Counted from the first letter of the stretch, positions 53,149-62,612 are shown. The stretch: DNA of 64,000 bases from Bradyrhizobium sp. Ai1a-2 (GCF_000426245.1 NZ_AUEZ01000037.1:1-64000); one strand, 5' to 3'. The notes: a model not told the origin generated them from the letters alone. Numbers and translations: made by a program.

Positions 53149-54051
53149 TTGCCAGCTTCTTGCGTCGCGTCCCTCGATCAGGCCGCGCCGTTTGGACAAC
53201 GCGCCCGCCACAAAGTCCAGCACCGTTCGGATGCGCGCAACCTTGCGCAGGTCCGGATGGGTAAGCAGCCACAAGGCGCCCTCCATTTCCGGAACAGGCG
53301 ACGCGACGCGGCGCAGCTCCGGTACCTCGTCCGCAAGGTAACAAGGCAATGCCGCCACGCCCAATCCGGCGCGCGTGGCCGAGCGCAGCGCGAGCAGCGA
53401 ATCCGCGCGGAAGACAATCCGCTCTGCAGGCAAGTGAGCCGCCATCCACCGCGCCGAGCGAAGATGGCTGAGGCTCTCGTCGAATCCGAGCCAGTGATAT
53501 TCGGCAAGCGGCTTCTCGCCGTTTCTCCCGAGATAGACCGACGAGGCGTAGGGAGCTGTTGCAACCTTTGCAAGCCGCCGGCCGGCGAGTTGCTCCGGCG
53601 CCTCGGCGGCAGGCCGGAGCGCGATATCAGCCTCGCGCTTTGTCAAAGTGAGGAATTGATTTGCAACGGTCAGTTCGACGGCGATGCCCGGGTGGTCGGC
53701 CCTGATCTCGGCCAATATGGGCGCCATCAGATCGACGAGCGTGTCGGTCGTGGTCACCCGCACCGTTCCGGTGGGACGCAGATCTTCGCCGGCCAGCCGC
53801 TGCTCGAGATCTGCAAGACCGGCAAGGACATGCGCTGCCGTCGCGATCGCCATTTCGCCCGCCGAGGTCGGCGTGTATCCGTCCCGCGCCCGCTCGAACA
53901 GCTTGGCGCCGAGGCGAACCTCGATCGCGCCGAGGCGGCGAAACGCGGTGGAGTGGTCGATCTTCAGCAGGCGGGCCGCGCCGGTCAGCGTGCCGGCGGT
54001 GCCAATGGCACGGATCAGGCGCAAATCATCCAGCGAGAAAGTCTCACGCAT
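53140..54051 (-). CDS. LysR family transcriptional regulator
   Basis: 303 residues from ATG 54049-54051. The helix-turn-helix is LRLIRAIGTAGTLTGAARLL, KIDHSTAFRRLGAIEVRLGA, FERARDGYTPTSAGEMAIAT; the effector domain follows (GTVRVTTTDTLVDLMAPILA; RADSLLALRSATRAGLGVAA). The DNA-binding region has the short-spacer form seen in regulators of single neighbouring genes. It diverges from the SnoaL-like gene, which it may control. Confidence 0.9.
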   Translation of the reverse strand: MRETFSLDDLRLIRAIGTAGTLTGAARLLKIDHSTAFRRLGAIEVRLGAKLFERARDGYTPTSAGEMAIATAAHVLAGLADLEQRLAGEDLRPTGTVRVTTTDTLVDLMAPILAEIRADHPGIAVELTVANQFLTLTKREADIALRPAAEAPEQLAGRRLAKVATAPYASSVYLGRNGEKPLAEYHWLGFDESLSHLRSARWMAAHLPAERIVFRADSLLALRSATRAGLGVAALPCYLADEVPELRRVASPVPEMEGALWLLTHPDLRKVARIRTVLDFVAGALSKRRGLIEGRDARSWQSR

Positions 54052-54174
54052 CTGCAAGGCTCCTGAGCATGCTTGCATCTAACGCAAGCTCAGCCTGCAG
54101 GCTCGTCACATTTCCTTGCGGAATAGCCACACCCATGTTGAGCCCCGGACCGCGGCAACAATCAGGAGACCATC

Positions 54175-54600
54175 ATGGGCGCCCCATCCCCGGAGCTGTG
54201 CAACCTTTGGCTGGCACGAGCCTTCAACGCGAACGATGTCGACGCCGCGGTCGCGATGTATCATCCGGAGGCCTCGATCGTGCAGGTCGACCAGGTCCAT
54301 GGGGGCACCACGATCGCCCGAGGGGCGGATGCGATCCGGCAGACGATGGCCGCTTATATCGGCCTGAACCCCCACATGGACGTCATCACCCATCACACCA
54401 CCATCGCCGGCGATTTTGCGATGACGCGATCGCAGTGGCTGATCCGCGGCGTCGGCAAGGACGGCAGGCCCATCAATGTGCATCATCACGGCATGGAGGT
54501 GCACCGCAGGCTGCCGGACGGCACCTGGACGTTCTTCATCGATCACCCCTTTGGCGCCGATCCATCCTGGGCCATCCCAGCCCCGCCGCCGACGGAATAG
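54175..54600 (+). CDS. SnoaL-like / NTF2-fold protein
   Basis: 141 residues: LWLARAFNANDVDAAVAMYH with PEASIVQVDQVHG, RGADAIRQTMAAYIGLNPHM, DFAMTRSQWLIRGVGKDGRP and INVHHHGMEVHRRLPDGTWT. This is the cone-shaped alpha+beta NTF2-like fold of SnoaL cyclases and ketosteroid isomerases; many members have unknown substrates. No signal peptide. It is divergent from a LysR gene. Confidence 0.82.
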   Translation: MGAPSPELCNLWLARAFNANDVDAAVAMYHPEASIVQVDQVHGGTTIARGADAIRQTMAAYIGLNPHMDVITHHTTIAGDFAMTRSQWLIRGVGKDGRPINVHHHGMEVHRRLPDGTWTFFIDHPFGADPSWAIPAPPPTE

Positions 54601-54666
54601 CGCGCCCGAACGGCCCGCGACCAGCCGCGTCGCATCCCGCGCGTTGACATAGGTCAAGCCTGGCTC

Positions 54667-55449
54667 GTGGAACTGACGCCACGAATGGACCCAAGCGGCG
54701 AGTCCGCATCACGCTCTGTCCTGACCGAGATGGCTTTGCTCGCATATCCATTCGGTGGCCGCCTCAGCGCAGCCTGGCTGCGAGCGTCAGGACGTTCCCA
54801 TCTCGGACCAACGGCGATCACCAGGAAGCTGCTTGCGATCGCCGCGATTTGCTTCGCCGGAGAGTGTGCGGGCATGGAGATCTCGAGGGTGACCGGATGT
54901 TCCGGTGACGTGTTGAGACTGCGAGGCGTCATCGAACGAGGCGACTACCTCCGCCTGAGGTCTTATTTCGGTGAACGCAGGATTGTCGGACTCGACCTCG
55001 GTTCGGAGGGCGGCTCGCTTGAAGACGGCTTCCGGATTGCGAGATTTGCGCAGCGGAAGCGGCTGACCGTTTACGCTTCCGAGGAATGCGATTCGGCGTG
55101 CGCCTTCATTTTCCTGACGAGCCGGAAACGCTACATGTCTCCGCGCGCCAGGATCGGGGTCCACGCGGTCGGCAACCCGCATGGCGGCGAAGATGTCAGG
55201 ACAATTCGCGATACCGTCGAGCTCGCGCGGCTATCCGCCAAGCTTGGCGTGCCCTCCTCCGTGATTGGGAGGATGGTTACAACGCCGCCAGGCAAGATGT
55301 CTTACCTCGATGAAAGAGATCACCTGGCGCTCAAGACCGTCGCCCGCGACCCTTTTGCCGACATGCGTGAAAGCACAATCAGGAATTCGGAAAAGACCGC
55401 CACGACGTGTGGTCCCAATGCTGAAAAGGAAGTCTCCCGGCTGGAATAG
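54667..55449 (+). CDS. ClpP/SppA-fold serine protease-like secreted or membrane protein
   Basis: 260 residues from GTG 54667; ATG 54685 and ATG 54730 are alternative starts and the first 50 residues may not be translated. After a hydrophobic segment (RKLLAIAAICFAGECAGM) comes a crotonase-like core: RLRGVIERGDYLRLRSYFGE, VGLDLGSEGGSLEDGFRIAR, the nucleophile region ASEECDSACAFIFLTSRKRY, and ARIGVHAVGNPHGGED with a possible His. The DSACA motif matches the Ser of COG3904-like periplasmic ClpP relatives. The substrate is unknown. Confidence 0.65.
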   Translation: MELTPRMDPSGESASRSVLTEMALLAYPFGGRLSAAWLRASGRSHLGPTAITRKLLAIAAICFAGECAGMEISRVTGCSGDVLRLRGVIERGDYLRLRSYFGERRIVGLDLGSEGGSLEDGFRIARFAQRKRLTVYASEECDSACAFIFLTSRKRYMSPRARIGVHAVGNPHGGEDVRTIRDTVELARLSAKLGVPSSVIGRMVTTPPGKMSYLDERDHLALKTVARDPFADMRESTIRNSEKTATTCGPNAEKEVSRLE

Positions 55450-56167
55450 AACCGGCGAGCGGATGACCCGGAAAGGGACGTTCCACCACGGCGTGCTTCC
55501 CGCGATCAGAATCCGATCAATTAGATTTCGTCTATTCTGCGCGACGACGTCCAAGTCGTGACATATCGTCGCTTCCATGGCGACAACTTTCCAAGCGTTG
55601 CCTTTTCCGGCCAGCAATGGACGACACTTGAGCGAAACTAGCATTGCTCCAAAACCATCTGATGGTTGATTCAAAACTAACTGCTTCAGCTACTTCAAAA
55701 CAAATGGTCGCCCCGCGTACTAACTATTCCCGGGGCGAGCTTGATTGCATTTCTGCATTTTGCCAACGTCAGGACGAGCGATTCACATCGCTGCTTCAAA
55801 AGAACGGCAAATTTTTGGAGCGCCCAACAGGGGAAAGGCGCTCCGAAACAACTGAGCTGGCCGTTCCATCTTCGAGGTGACCACCTGTGTGTTAGGGGCA
55901 CCTTCACGACTGTGTGCGTGTGCGTTTGTGGCGTCTCGTCGAGTCTGAACTTCAAAAAAACTGAATCCGCGACGCGCTGAGCTCACGCCACAACCGCTGA
56001 ATCTGCAAGTGACCCATCCGGAAAGAAAGAACTGCCTGCGCAGGGCAATTTCTGCGACCAACGTGGGCAGCAGCATCTGCGCGCGCCGTCAGCATCACCG
56101 GCACGCGCCGAACGAAAAAGTCCTACAAAAAATTCCAACAGGCCAGGCGAATGGGGGCTAATACCGC
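55450..56167. other. Long intergenic region without a supported gene
   Basis: About 720 bases, less GC-rich than the left part of the window, ahead of the flagellar-type regulator gene. Short open frames lack ribosome sites. A TG-rich run (TGTGTGCGTGTGCGTTTGTG, 55910-55929) stands out, and no promoter can be assigned. Confidence 0.5.
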
Positions 56168-56932
56168 ATGTACGTGATCATTGACGATCGGGAGAACGTT
56201 GCGACCAGCTATATCGGCGGCTTCGATCGTGAAGGCGTTTCTGCTGCCGGATTTTCGTCAACGGAGTTCCGGGAGTGGCTGGAATCTGCGAGCGACGATG
56301 ACCTGTCGGCCATCGATGCCTTTCTTCTTGGAGATTGTGATACTCGCGCCACCTTGCCCCGCAGCGTCCGCAAGCGCTGCCGCGCGCCGATCATCGCGCT
56401 CAGCAACCAGCGCATGCTTAAGAACACGGTTGAGCTCTTTGACGCTGGCGTGGATGATGTCGTCCATGTTCCGGTCCACCCACGCGAGATCCTGGCAAGA
56501 ACTGCCGCGATCTCCCGTCGCAGTTTCGGAAAATCCGCCCATGGCAGGCAAGGTGCGATTCGAGTCTTCTTTGACGGAAGAGATCCGGAAGTTGGAGGAG
56601 CAGTCATGACGCTACCGCGTCGCGAGCTCCGTATCCTCGAACACATGGTTGGTCAGCAGGGGAAATGGCTGACCAAAACGCAGATCTTCAATGCGGTTTA
56701 CGGCATCTTCGAGTCAACGTTCGATGAAAACGTGATCGAAAGTCACGTCAGCAAATTGCGCAAGAAGCTGCGTGACCGTCTCGGCTACGACCCGATCGTC
56801 TCCAGGCGATATATCGGCTACCGTCTCGATACCTCGACCGGCGTGCCCGTAGACGATGCGACGCGAGATCTCCAAACCCTGGGCATGCTGGCCAAGCAGG
56901 CGCCAGCGAGACTGCGACCTGTCCTCACTTGA
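56168..56932 (+). CDS. Rem/FtcR/LafR-like flagellar transcriptional regulator (OmpR type)
   Basis: 254 residues. The N-terminal receiver-like domain (MYVIIDDRENVATSYIGGFD, REGVSAAGFSSTEFREWLES) lacks standard phosphorylation residues: Gly55 in AFLLGD sits where the acceptor Asp is expected, and Val101 in VVHVPVHP replaces the switch Lys. The C-terminal winged helix is LPRRELRILEHMVGQQGKWL, TKTQIFNAVYGIFESTFDEN, ESHVSKLRKKLRDRLGYDPI. Overall it matches the Rem (Sinorhizobium), FtcR (Brucella) and LafR (Bradyrhizobium) regulators of flagellar genes. It probably works without phosphorylation. No flagellar structural gene is adjacent; flagellin lies 26 kb away. Confidence 0.82.
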   Translation: MYVIIDDRENVATSYIGGFDREGVSAAGFSSTEFREWLESASDDDLSAIDAFLLGDCDTRATLPRSVRKRCRAPIIALSNQRMLKNTVELFDAGVDDVVHVPVHPREILARTAAISRRSFGKSAHGRQGAIRVFFDGRDPEVGGAVMTLPRRELRILEHMVGQQGKWLTKTQIFNAVYGIFESTFDENVIESHVSKLRKKLRDRLGYDPIVSRRYIGYRLDTSTGVPVDDATRDLQTLGMLAKQAPARLRPVLT

Positions 56933-57412
56933 GAGAACGTGATCATCACTTGGGACAGGTCACACACTGCCGCGAAAGCAACCGCGTGACCGACGACCGG
57001 GTGGCGTCTGCACAGATTCGGTAACGGGCTGGCGCAAGCCAGCCTGTCACTGCAGCACCCGCAGGCATCTCCCATACCGAACGACGGGTTTGCGCGACGT
57101 GCAGGCCCGCCGCTTACCGTGATAGCATCGCGCACCGTTCGAAAATGCATCCGACGCGACAACGTCGTTGCCACTGACGATCCAGGTTGCGTTGCTGCTG
57201 TGGCCCGGTCCAATCGGCGGATGCTTAATGAAGTCAGTGTTGCTTGTCGGGAAATTCAAACGATCCGCAGACAATTTCTTAATGGCCGGCGCATTAGTGG
57301 GGCGGAAACACATGCAGTTGAGTTGAGCCTCGAACCAAAACGGCTAGCGAATCAAACGCTAATGAGGTGCGCGCCGCGAAACTGCTCGCGAATTCTTTGA
57401 ATTGGGTCGATT
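56933..57412. other. Intergenic region without a supported gene
   Basis: About 480 bases between the flagellar-type regulator and the MarR gene. No open frame with a ribosome site, no hairpin terminator and no repeat family of this window was seen in it. Confidence 0.45.
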
Positions 57413-57994
57413 ATGACGTTAGCACGCGAGACGGTTGAATTGTTGGTTCAAACGGCAAGAATTTGGCACTTCGAAGGTAGTCGGCACGGACTGCGCGATC
57501 GCGAATGGATGGCCCTGCGTTTTCTCGCTCGCGCGAACCAGTTCTCACGAACTCCGTCGGCATTGGCCAGCTTTGTCGGCACTACCAGGGGCACCGCATC
57601 TCAAATCGTCAAGGTGCTCGAGAAAAAGGGATTCTTGGTACGCAAACCTGCTGCGGACGACAGACGCTCGGTGATTCTCTATGTGACCGCGCAAGGAGAG
57701 AAATTTCTTGGGCATGATCCGATCAATGTCCTTGTAAAGGCGATCGCCGTACTCGGCGTCGATCGCCAGACCGGCTCTCGCGATGCGCTCCGACAGGTGC
57801 TGGACTGGTTAGATATTACCCAGCAGCGACGTCATGCGGACATTTGCAGGGAATGCACGTTCTTGACGGAGAATAGTGCCGACGGCGCGGCGGGCAACGC
57901 CTGTCCACAATTCACATGTCGCTTCTTTCGTGCGGCGATCACGCCGGACGAGACCACGCTACTATGCGTGACCTTCGAGCGCGGCCGGCGGTAG
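57413..57994 (+). CDS. MarR family regulator with C-terminal cysteine cluster
   Basis: 193 residues. The winged helix is REWMALRFLARANQFSRTPS, ALASFVGTTRGTASQIVKVL, EKKGFLVRKPAADDRRSVIL (about residues 31-90). The tail carries cysteines at 145, 148, 164, 169 and 185 in the pattern CREC, then NACPQFTCRFF and LLC, absent from ordinary MarR proteins. It could hold zinc or an iron-sulfur cluster or act as a thiol switch. A DUF2336 protein gene follows in the same direction after 166 bases. Confidence 0.8.
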   Translation: MTLARETVELLVQTARIWHFEGSRHGLRDREWMALRFLARANQFSRTPSALASFVGTTRGTASQIVKVLEKKGFLVRKPAADDRRSVILYVTAQGEKFLGHDPINVLVKAIAVLGVDRQTGSRDALRQVLDWLDITQQRRHADICRECTFLTENSADGAAGNACPQFTCRFFRAAITPDETTLLCVTFERGRR

Positions 57995-58160
57995 ATTCAT
58001 CGAACGCTGGTGCTGCGTAAGTCCGTCAAGCTGGACGACGCTTCGGATGCCGACAATTTTAATCATCTATGAGGCAGCTCGAATCAACAATCTTCATGCC
58101 TGCGATGCTAACTCGTCACCATCAATTCCTCGCCGCAAGGCGAACGTGCCGACGAGACCC

Positions 58161-59312
58161 ATGATCATGACGACGTTCTATTCGCTAATCAATGAAGTGC
58201 AAACGACGACGACAACCGGGTCGACGAAACGGCAGCTAAGGGCCCTCACCCGCATTACGGACTTATTCCTCGCCGGATCTGGCCGCTACTCCAAGCAGCA
58301 GATCAAAATGTTCGACGAGATATTCAAGACCCTCGTTGCCGTGATTGAGTTGAAAACCCGCGTCAAGCTGGCTCACCAGCTCGCGACTGACCCGAATGCG
58401 CCGGCAACGTTGGTCAGGGCGCTTGCGCTGGATGATGCTGTTGCCGTTGCAGCTCCGGTTCTCAGTCAGTCGGATGCTCTTAGCGAATCCGATCTTGTCG
58501 CCTGCGCCAGCACCCAAAGTCAGGGCCACCTTCACGCAATCGCGCAACGTCGAACCATCAGCGAAGCGATCACGGAGTTGCTGATCCTGCGCGGCGAAGC
58601 TGGCGTGGTCCATGCCGTTGCGAGCAACCCGGGCGCCCGCTTTTCGGATGGTAGCTTCCGCGAGCTCGTCGCTCGATCAAGCGAAGACACCCAGCTTGCG
58701 CTACGTGTCGGGACGCGGCATGACATCCCCAGACATCACTTCCTGAAACTCATGGAAACGGCCTCGGCTTCCGTCCGCAACAAGATCGCCACAGCGAACC
58801 CGCAATTTTCCGACGCCGTGCATGACGCCGTTACGGAGGTCATCGACGACATAAATCTGGAAGTCCGCAATCATTCTCCGGATCACGCGAGGGCAAGGAA
58901 GAAGGTAAAGCGTCGCAAATACTGGAGGGAGCTCGGAGAAGCGGATGTTCACGCGGCCGCCCGAGGGCAGGATTTTGAAACGGCGGTGATGGCGTTGTCC
59001 GTCCTTGCAGCCTGCCCTATCGAATTGGTCGAACGGGCAGTCCTCAATGACAATCCCGGCACCGTGCAACTTGTCGCAAAAGCCAGCGCATGCTCCTGGG
59101 CGACTGCCAAGGCTTTGCTGCTGATGCGAGTAGCGGACCGCAGGCTAAGCAAGATCGATCTGGATCAAGCGCGGGAGAACTACGAGCGGCTTGAACTCCG
59201 AACGGCGAGACGTGTGCTTGAGTTCTACAAGGCGCGCCGTGATGCGCGCACAGGCGAAAGCCCTCCAATCGCGCCGGCGGAATCCGCAACCCTTGCCGTC
59301 GCCATGATGTAA
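58161..59312 (+). CDS. DUF2336 domain protein
   Basis: 383 residues from ATG 58161; an in-frame ATG follows at 58167 and the frame is open upstream to 58047. The helical repeats MFDEIFKTLVAVIELKTRVK, LAHQLATDPNAPATLVRALA, SEDTQLALRVGTRHDIPRHH and NKIATANPQFSDAVHDAVTE resemble the HEAT/Armadillo-like arrays of DUF2336 proteins, common in alphaproteobacteria and of unknown function. No signal peptide. Pairing with the MarR gene upstream may be functional. Confidence 0.75.
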   Translation: MIMTTFYSLINEVQTTTTTGSTKRQLRALTRITDLFLAGSGRYSKQQIKMFDEIFKTLVAVIELKTRVKLAHQLATDPNAPATLVRALALDDAVAVAAPVLSQSDALSESDLVACASTQSQGHLHAIAQRRTISEAITELLILRGEAGVVHAVASNPGARFSDGSFRELVARSSEDTQLALRVGTRHDIPRHHFLKLMETASASVRNKIATANPQFSDAVHDAVTEVIDDINLEVRNHSPDHARARKKVKRRKYWRELGEADVHAAARGQDFETAVMALSVLAACPIELVERAVLNDNPGTVQLVAKASACSWATAKALLLMRVADRRLSKIDLDQARENYERLELRTARRVLEFYKARRDARTGESPPIAPAESATLAVAMM

Positions 59313-59403
59313 CTCGTGTTTGCGAGAAGGAGGTGGCCCGAGGCCGCCTCTTTCAAGGCGGCCAGGTCCGCTGGAACAGGATCGTTGGCCCATCCGTCGA
59401 GCA

Positions 59404-59616
59404 TCAGCATCCACGGCTGGCTTGAACCGGCGGACATGGTGCCGTCCCATAGGAACAGAAAACGCAGCAATCGCCCGGCTTGGGCTTCAGCTGGGCACCG
59501 CAGCCCTTGCAATGGTAGAAGAAGCGGCAAGCGTCGGTCGGCATGATTTCCATCTCACGATGCCCGCAGTCCGGGCATGTGATGATGGATTGCAGAATAA
59601 GTGGGTTGTCCTGCAT
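59404..59616 (-). CDS. GDCCVxC zinc-ribbon protein
   Basis: 70 residues from ATG 59614-59616, preceded by GGCAGGATG. Cysteine pairs: ITCPDCGHREMEIMPTDACR, HCKGCGAQLKPKPGDCCVFC, SYGTAPCPP. The GDCCVFCSYG signature matches the GDCCVxC-domain family, which occurs near metal (notably mercury) resistance genes; members of the family are sometimes selenoproteins, but all positions here are ordinary Cys codons. No resistance gene is adjacent. It is likely a metal-binding protein. Confidence 0.75.
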   Translation of the reverse strand: MQDNPLILQSIITCPDCGHREMEIMPTDACRFFYHCKGCGAQLKPKPGDCCVFCSYGTAPCPPVQASRGC

Positions 59617-59773
59617 CGCCGCATCCTGCCTGAAACAGCCTCGTTCCGAAATCAGGGCTATGAGTCTATTGCTTATTTAGCTTCCGCCCGCGCAGAAGCA
59701 AGAAGAATGACCTGACCTTATCGTCCGACATTGCGCCGCTCGGACTCCGTCAATTGCTCGTTTTGTTCCCTCG

Positions 59774-60055
59774 TCAGCTCTCCAACTCCGACGATTTGAA
59801 ATGCACTGTCGGTGTTGTAGGTCCTCTGGCCTTGTGAGCTACCTCGACGTGCGGCCGGCCGGCGTGATGTCGCCCTGCCAGTGACTGAGCGGCGATCTCG
59901 AAATTGACTGGAGCCCTTGGCGGTACCGATACGCCATTCTGTCCGATAGCAGTTGTGATCGAGACAGTCGTCATCAACAGCACTGAAATTGCCATGCAGA
60001 GATAACGTGGGTCACGAAAAGATGCGGCGAGCTTGCCCGCGGCGTTATCGCGCAT
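59774..60055 (-). CDS. Possible small exported protein of unknown function
   Basis: 93 residues from ATG 60053-60055, preceded by GGCGGAAAG. A hydrophobic segment (YLCMAISVLLMTTVSITTAI) near residues 18-37 could be a signal peptide; the rest (SVPPRAPVNFEIAAQSLAGR) is low-complexity and basic. No family is recognised. Confidence 0.4.
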   Translation of the reverse strand: MRDNAAGKLAASFRDPRYLCMAISVLLMTTVSITTAIGQNGVSVPPRAPVNFEIAAQSLAGRHHAGRPHVEVAHKARGPTTPTVHFKSSELES

Positions 60056-60489
60056 CACTTTCCGCCCACCCGCACCGCCCAAGTGCCGTTCCAAGAGTTG
60101 AGGATGCCCGACGGTCTGCCGGCAGTCAAAACTCTCACGACAGCGCAATTCCGGGCCGACATACAGCTAAAGCTGTTAGTCGTCCAACATTACGATTTGA
60201 CGACAGCGATGATGGCGCTCGCCCGGCGTTATCTGCATCACCAAGTCCAGGTTGCCGATGGCAATGCCGCGTCGTATCAGATCGCCTGCGCGACAATGTC
60301 CAAATTTGCGGAGGCTTCCTAGAAGCCTGCGGGAACGATCAGTGTTGCTTCGATACTTTCGGATTAGATTACGAATGTCATTCAATCAACCGGGTCTGAA
60401 ATCGTCAAGTAACCCCGGAGATATCAAATTATTCGCATGCAGAGGAAGGGCGGCGCAAATGGGGCGACAAGCCGCTCTCGGATTTATCT
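60056..60489. other. Intergenic region, no gene supported
   Basis: About 430 bases. A GTG-started frame at 60083-60322 (79 codons) has no ribosome site and no recognisable motifs. Only AGAGGAAGGG near 60440 looks ribosome-site-like, too far from the next gene to count. Confidence 0.45.
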
Positions 60490-61011
60490 ATGAGCAGGCT
60501 GGCATTTATGACGTTTTCTGTATTCGCAAAGCCCAGCAGCGACTACAGCCACACCACCTTCATGGAATTAGCGCGTGATGTCGTGAAGCAAATGGAAGGG
60601 GCGGACGGATTTATCAGCCGGTCCATTCTCATCGATGGGACGCTCTACCATCACCCGCTGGAGCAAGATCGATCGGCTTGGGGAGATCCCGCCAATCCGA
60701 CATTCACCGGTGAACGAGCGATCGCGAGCCTGCCCACGGTGCTAACCCTATCGCTCTGGAACTCTATCGACTCGGTCAAGCATTTCTCCTACAGCCATCA
60801 GCATAAAACCGCGCTGCTTCGCAGGAAGGAGTGGTTTCTGCCGCCACGCTGGCCAACTTATGCCATGTGGTGGATTCCGCACAATTTCACTCCCACGTTC
60901 GAAGACGCGTCACGGCGCATGGAGCATCTGCATGCCCATGGGCCAAGCACCGTCGCTTTTGACTTCAAGACGGCATTTTTCGCCGACGGCACAACATGCA
61001 GGCCGTCCTAG
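60490..61011 (+). CDS. DUF3291 domain protein
   Basis: 173 residues from ATG 60490; ATG 60508 is an alternative. Motifs of the family: LWNSIDSVKHFSYSHQHKTA, LLRRKEWFLPPRWPTYAMWW, PTFEDASRRMEHLHAHGPST, AFDFKTAFFADG. The fold is the dimeric alpha+beta barrel, related to spheroidene monooxygenase and antibiotic-biosynthesis monooxygenases, but the reaction of DUF3291 proteins is not established. It lies 170 bases before an aromatic amino acid decarboxylase gene in the same direction, so the two may belong to one pathway. Confidence 0.8.
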   Translation: MSRLAFMTFSVFAKPSSDYSHTTFMELARDVVKQMEGADGFISRSILIDGTLYHHPLEQDRSAWGDPANPTFTGERAIASLPTVLTLSLWNSIDSVKHFSYSHQHKTALLRRKEWFLPPRWPTYAMWWIPHNFTPTFEDASRRMEHLHAHGPSTVAFDFKTAFFADGTTCRPS

Positions 61012-61181
61012 CGCTTCTACCGCAGCAGACATCTTTCCACCGAAGGCATCCTCCGAGATCGGGGGCGTGTCGTCCCAAGGTGGCTTGAGTCATATCAGAA
61101 TGTTTGAAAGGGTTCGCAGATGGACGATCTGCATCATCATGAGCGTGCTGATAAAGCAAACGGCCGGTAAAGGAGGCTCCA

Positions 61182-62612
61182 ATGGATGACAATGAGTTTC
61201 GTATTTGGAGCCATAGGGCTGCCGATTGGGGCGTGAATTATCGCCAGGGTCTGCGCGATCGTCCCGTCCGGGCTCAGACAATGCCCGGAGCGACCTTCAA
61301 TGCCATTCCTCCAAGCGCGCCCGAATCGCCGGAACCGATGGACGCCATTTTTGCGGACTTCGAAAGAATCGTGATGCCCGGTATCACCCATTGGCAGCAT
61401 CCGCGGTTCTTTGCCTATTTCCCGGCCAATGCGGCCCCCGCTTCAGTGATCGCCGAGCAATTTGTGTCCGCGATCGCCGCCCAATGCATGCTTTGGCAAA
61501 CCTCGCCATCTGCAACCGAGCTGGAGACTCGTGTTCTGGACTGGCTGCGCCGGGCGCTGGGTCTGCCTGAAGGCTTCAAGGGTGTCATCCAGGACTCCGC
61601 ATCATCGGCAACGCTGGCGGCAGTTCTCGTCATGCGCGAGCGCGCGCTGAAATGGTCGGGCAACAAGCAGGGACTGTCGGGTCAACCGCGATTGCGGATC
61701 TACAGTTCGGATCAGGTGCACACCTCGATCGATCGCGCCATCTGGATTTCGGGAATCGGCCAAGACAATCTTGTGCGCATTCCGGTCCTGGGTGAAATGC
61801 GCGGCCTCGATGTCGCAGCATTGGACGCTGCGATCGTCTCGGACCGACAAGCCGGCTTCTTACCCGCGGGCATTGTCGCCAGTGTCGGAGGTACCAGCGT
61901 AGGCGGAACTGACAATGTCGCAGGGGTCTGTGAAGTCGCGAGACGACACGATCTCTATGTTCACGTCGATGCTGCCTGGGCCGGGTCCGCGATGATCTGC
62001 CCGGAGTTTCGCCATCTGTGGGAAGGGGTCGCGCTGGCCGACTCTCTGGTTCTCAATCCCCACAAATGGCTTGGCGCGCAATTCGATTGCTCTGCGCATT
62101 TTCTGCGCGATCCCGAAAGCCTGGTGCAAACTCTGGCCATTCACCCGGAATTCCTCAAGACGCACGGCCATGATGGCATCATCAATTACTCAGAATGGAG
62201 CATACCGCTTGGCCGCCGCTTCCGCGCCTTGAAGATCTGGTTCTTGCTGCGGGCCTATGGGCTGGATGCGCTGCGCAACATGATCCGCAATCATGTGCGC
62301 TGGTCGGAGGCGCTGGCCGCGCGGCTGACAAGGACAGCCGATTTTCGCGTGACAACCCGGCCCATGCTCTCCTTGTTCTCGTTTCGGCATGAACCGAAGA
62401 ACGTTGCCGACCTTGATGAACACAACCTTCGACTGATCAATGCGATCAACAGCGATGGACGGATCTATCTCACGCAGACCAAAGTCGACGGACAGTTCGT
62501 CATCCGATTTCAGGCAGGTTCATTCGATATGACAGAGGCCGATGCAGACGCCGCATTCGACGTGATCGTCGAAATTGCCCGACAATTGAGTGCGCAAGCA
62601 GCATCGGCCTAA
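61182..62612 (+). CDS. Pyridoxal-phosphate-dependent aromatic L-amino acid decarboxylase
   Basis: 476 residues from ATG 61182, preceded by AAAGGAGG. Group II decarboxylase motifs: PGITHWQHPRFFAYFPANAA, ATELETRVLDWLRRALGLPE, GVIQDSASSATLAAVLVMRE, YSSDQVHTSIDRAIWISGIG, VASVGGTSVGGTDNVAGVCE, VHVDAAWAGSAMICPEFRHL, and the Schiff-base Lys in VLNPHKWLGAQFDCSAHFLR. Its closest type is tryptophan/tyrosine/DOPA decarboxylases, giving an arylethylamine and CO2; the substrate cannot be told. The methyltransferase gene converges on it 53 bases away. Confidence 0.9.
   Translation: MDDNEFRIWSHRAADWGVNYRQGLRDRPVRAQTMPGATFNAIPPSAPESPEPMDAIFADFERIVMPGITHWQHPRFFAYFPANAAPASVIAEQFVSAIAAQCMLWQTSPSATELETRVLDWLRRALGLPEGFKGVIQDSASSATLAAVLVMRERALKWSGNKQGLSGQPRLRIYSSDQVHTSIDRAIWISGIGQDNLVRIPVLGEMRGLDVAALDAAIVSDRQAGFLPAGIVASVGGTSVGGTDNVAGVCEVARRHDLYVHVDAAWAGSAMICPEFRHLWEGVALADSLVLNPHKWLGAQFDCSAHFLRDPESLVQTLAIHPEFLKTHGHDGIINYSEWSIPLGRRFRALKIWFLLRAYGLDALRNMIRNHVRWSEALAARLTRTADFRVTTRPMLSLFSFRHEPKNVADLDEHNLRLINAINSDGRIYLTQTKVDGQFVIRFQAGSFDMTEADADAAFDVIVEIARQLSAQAASA

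Noticed and set aside
59404..59616. GDCCVxC protein considered as a selenoprotein
   Set aside because: All cysteine positions are TGC/TGT codons, with no in-frame TGA.
60083..60322. 79-codon GTG-started frame
   Set aside because: No ribosome site and no support from context; kept only as a note in the gap entry.
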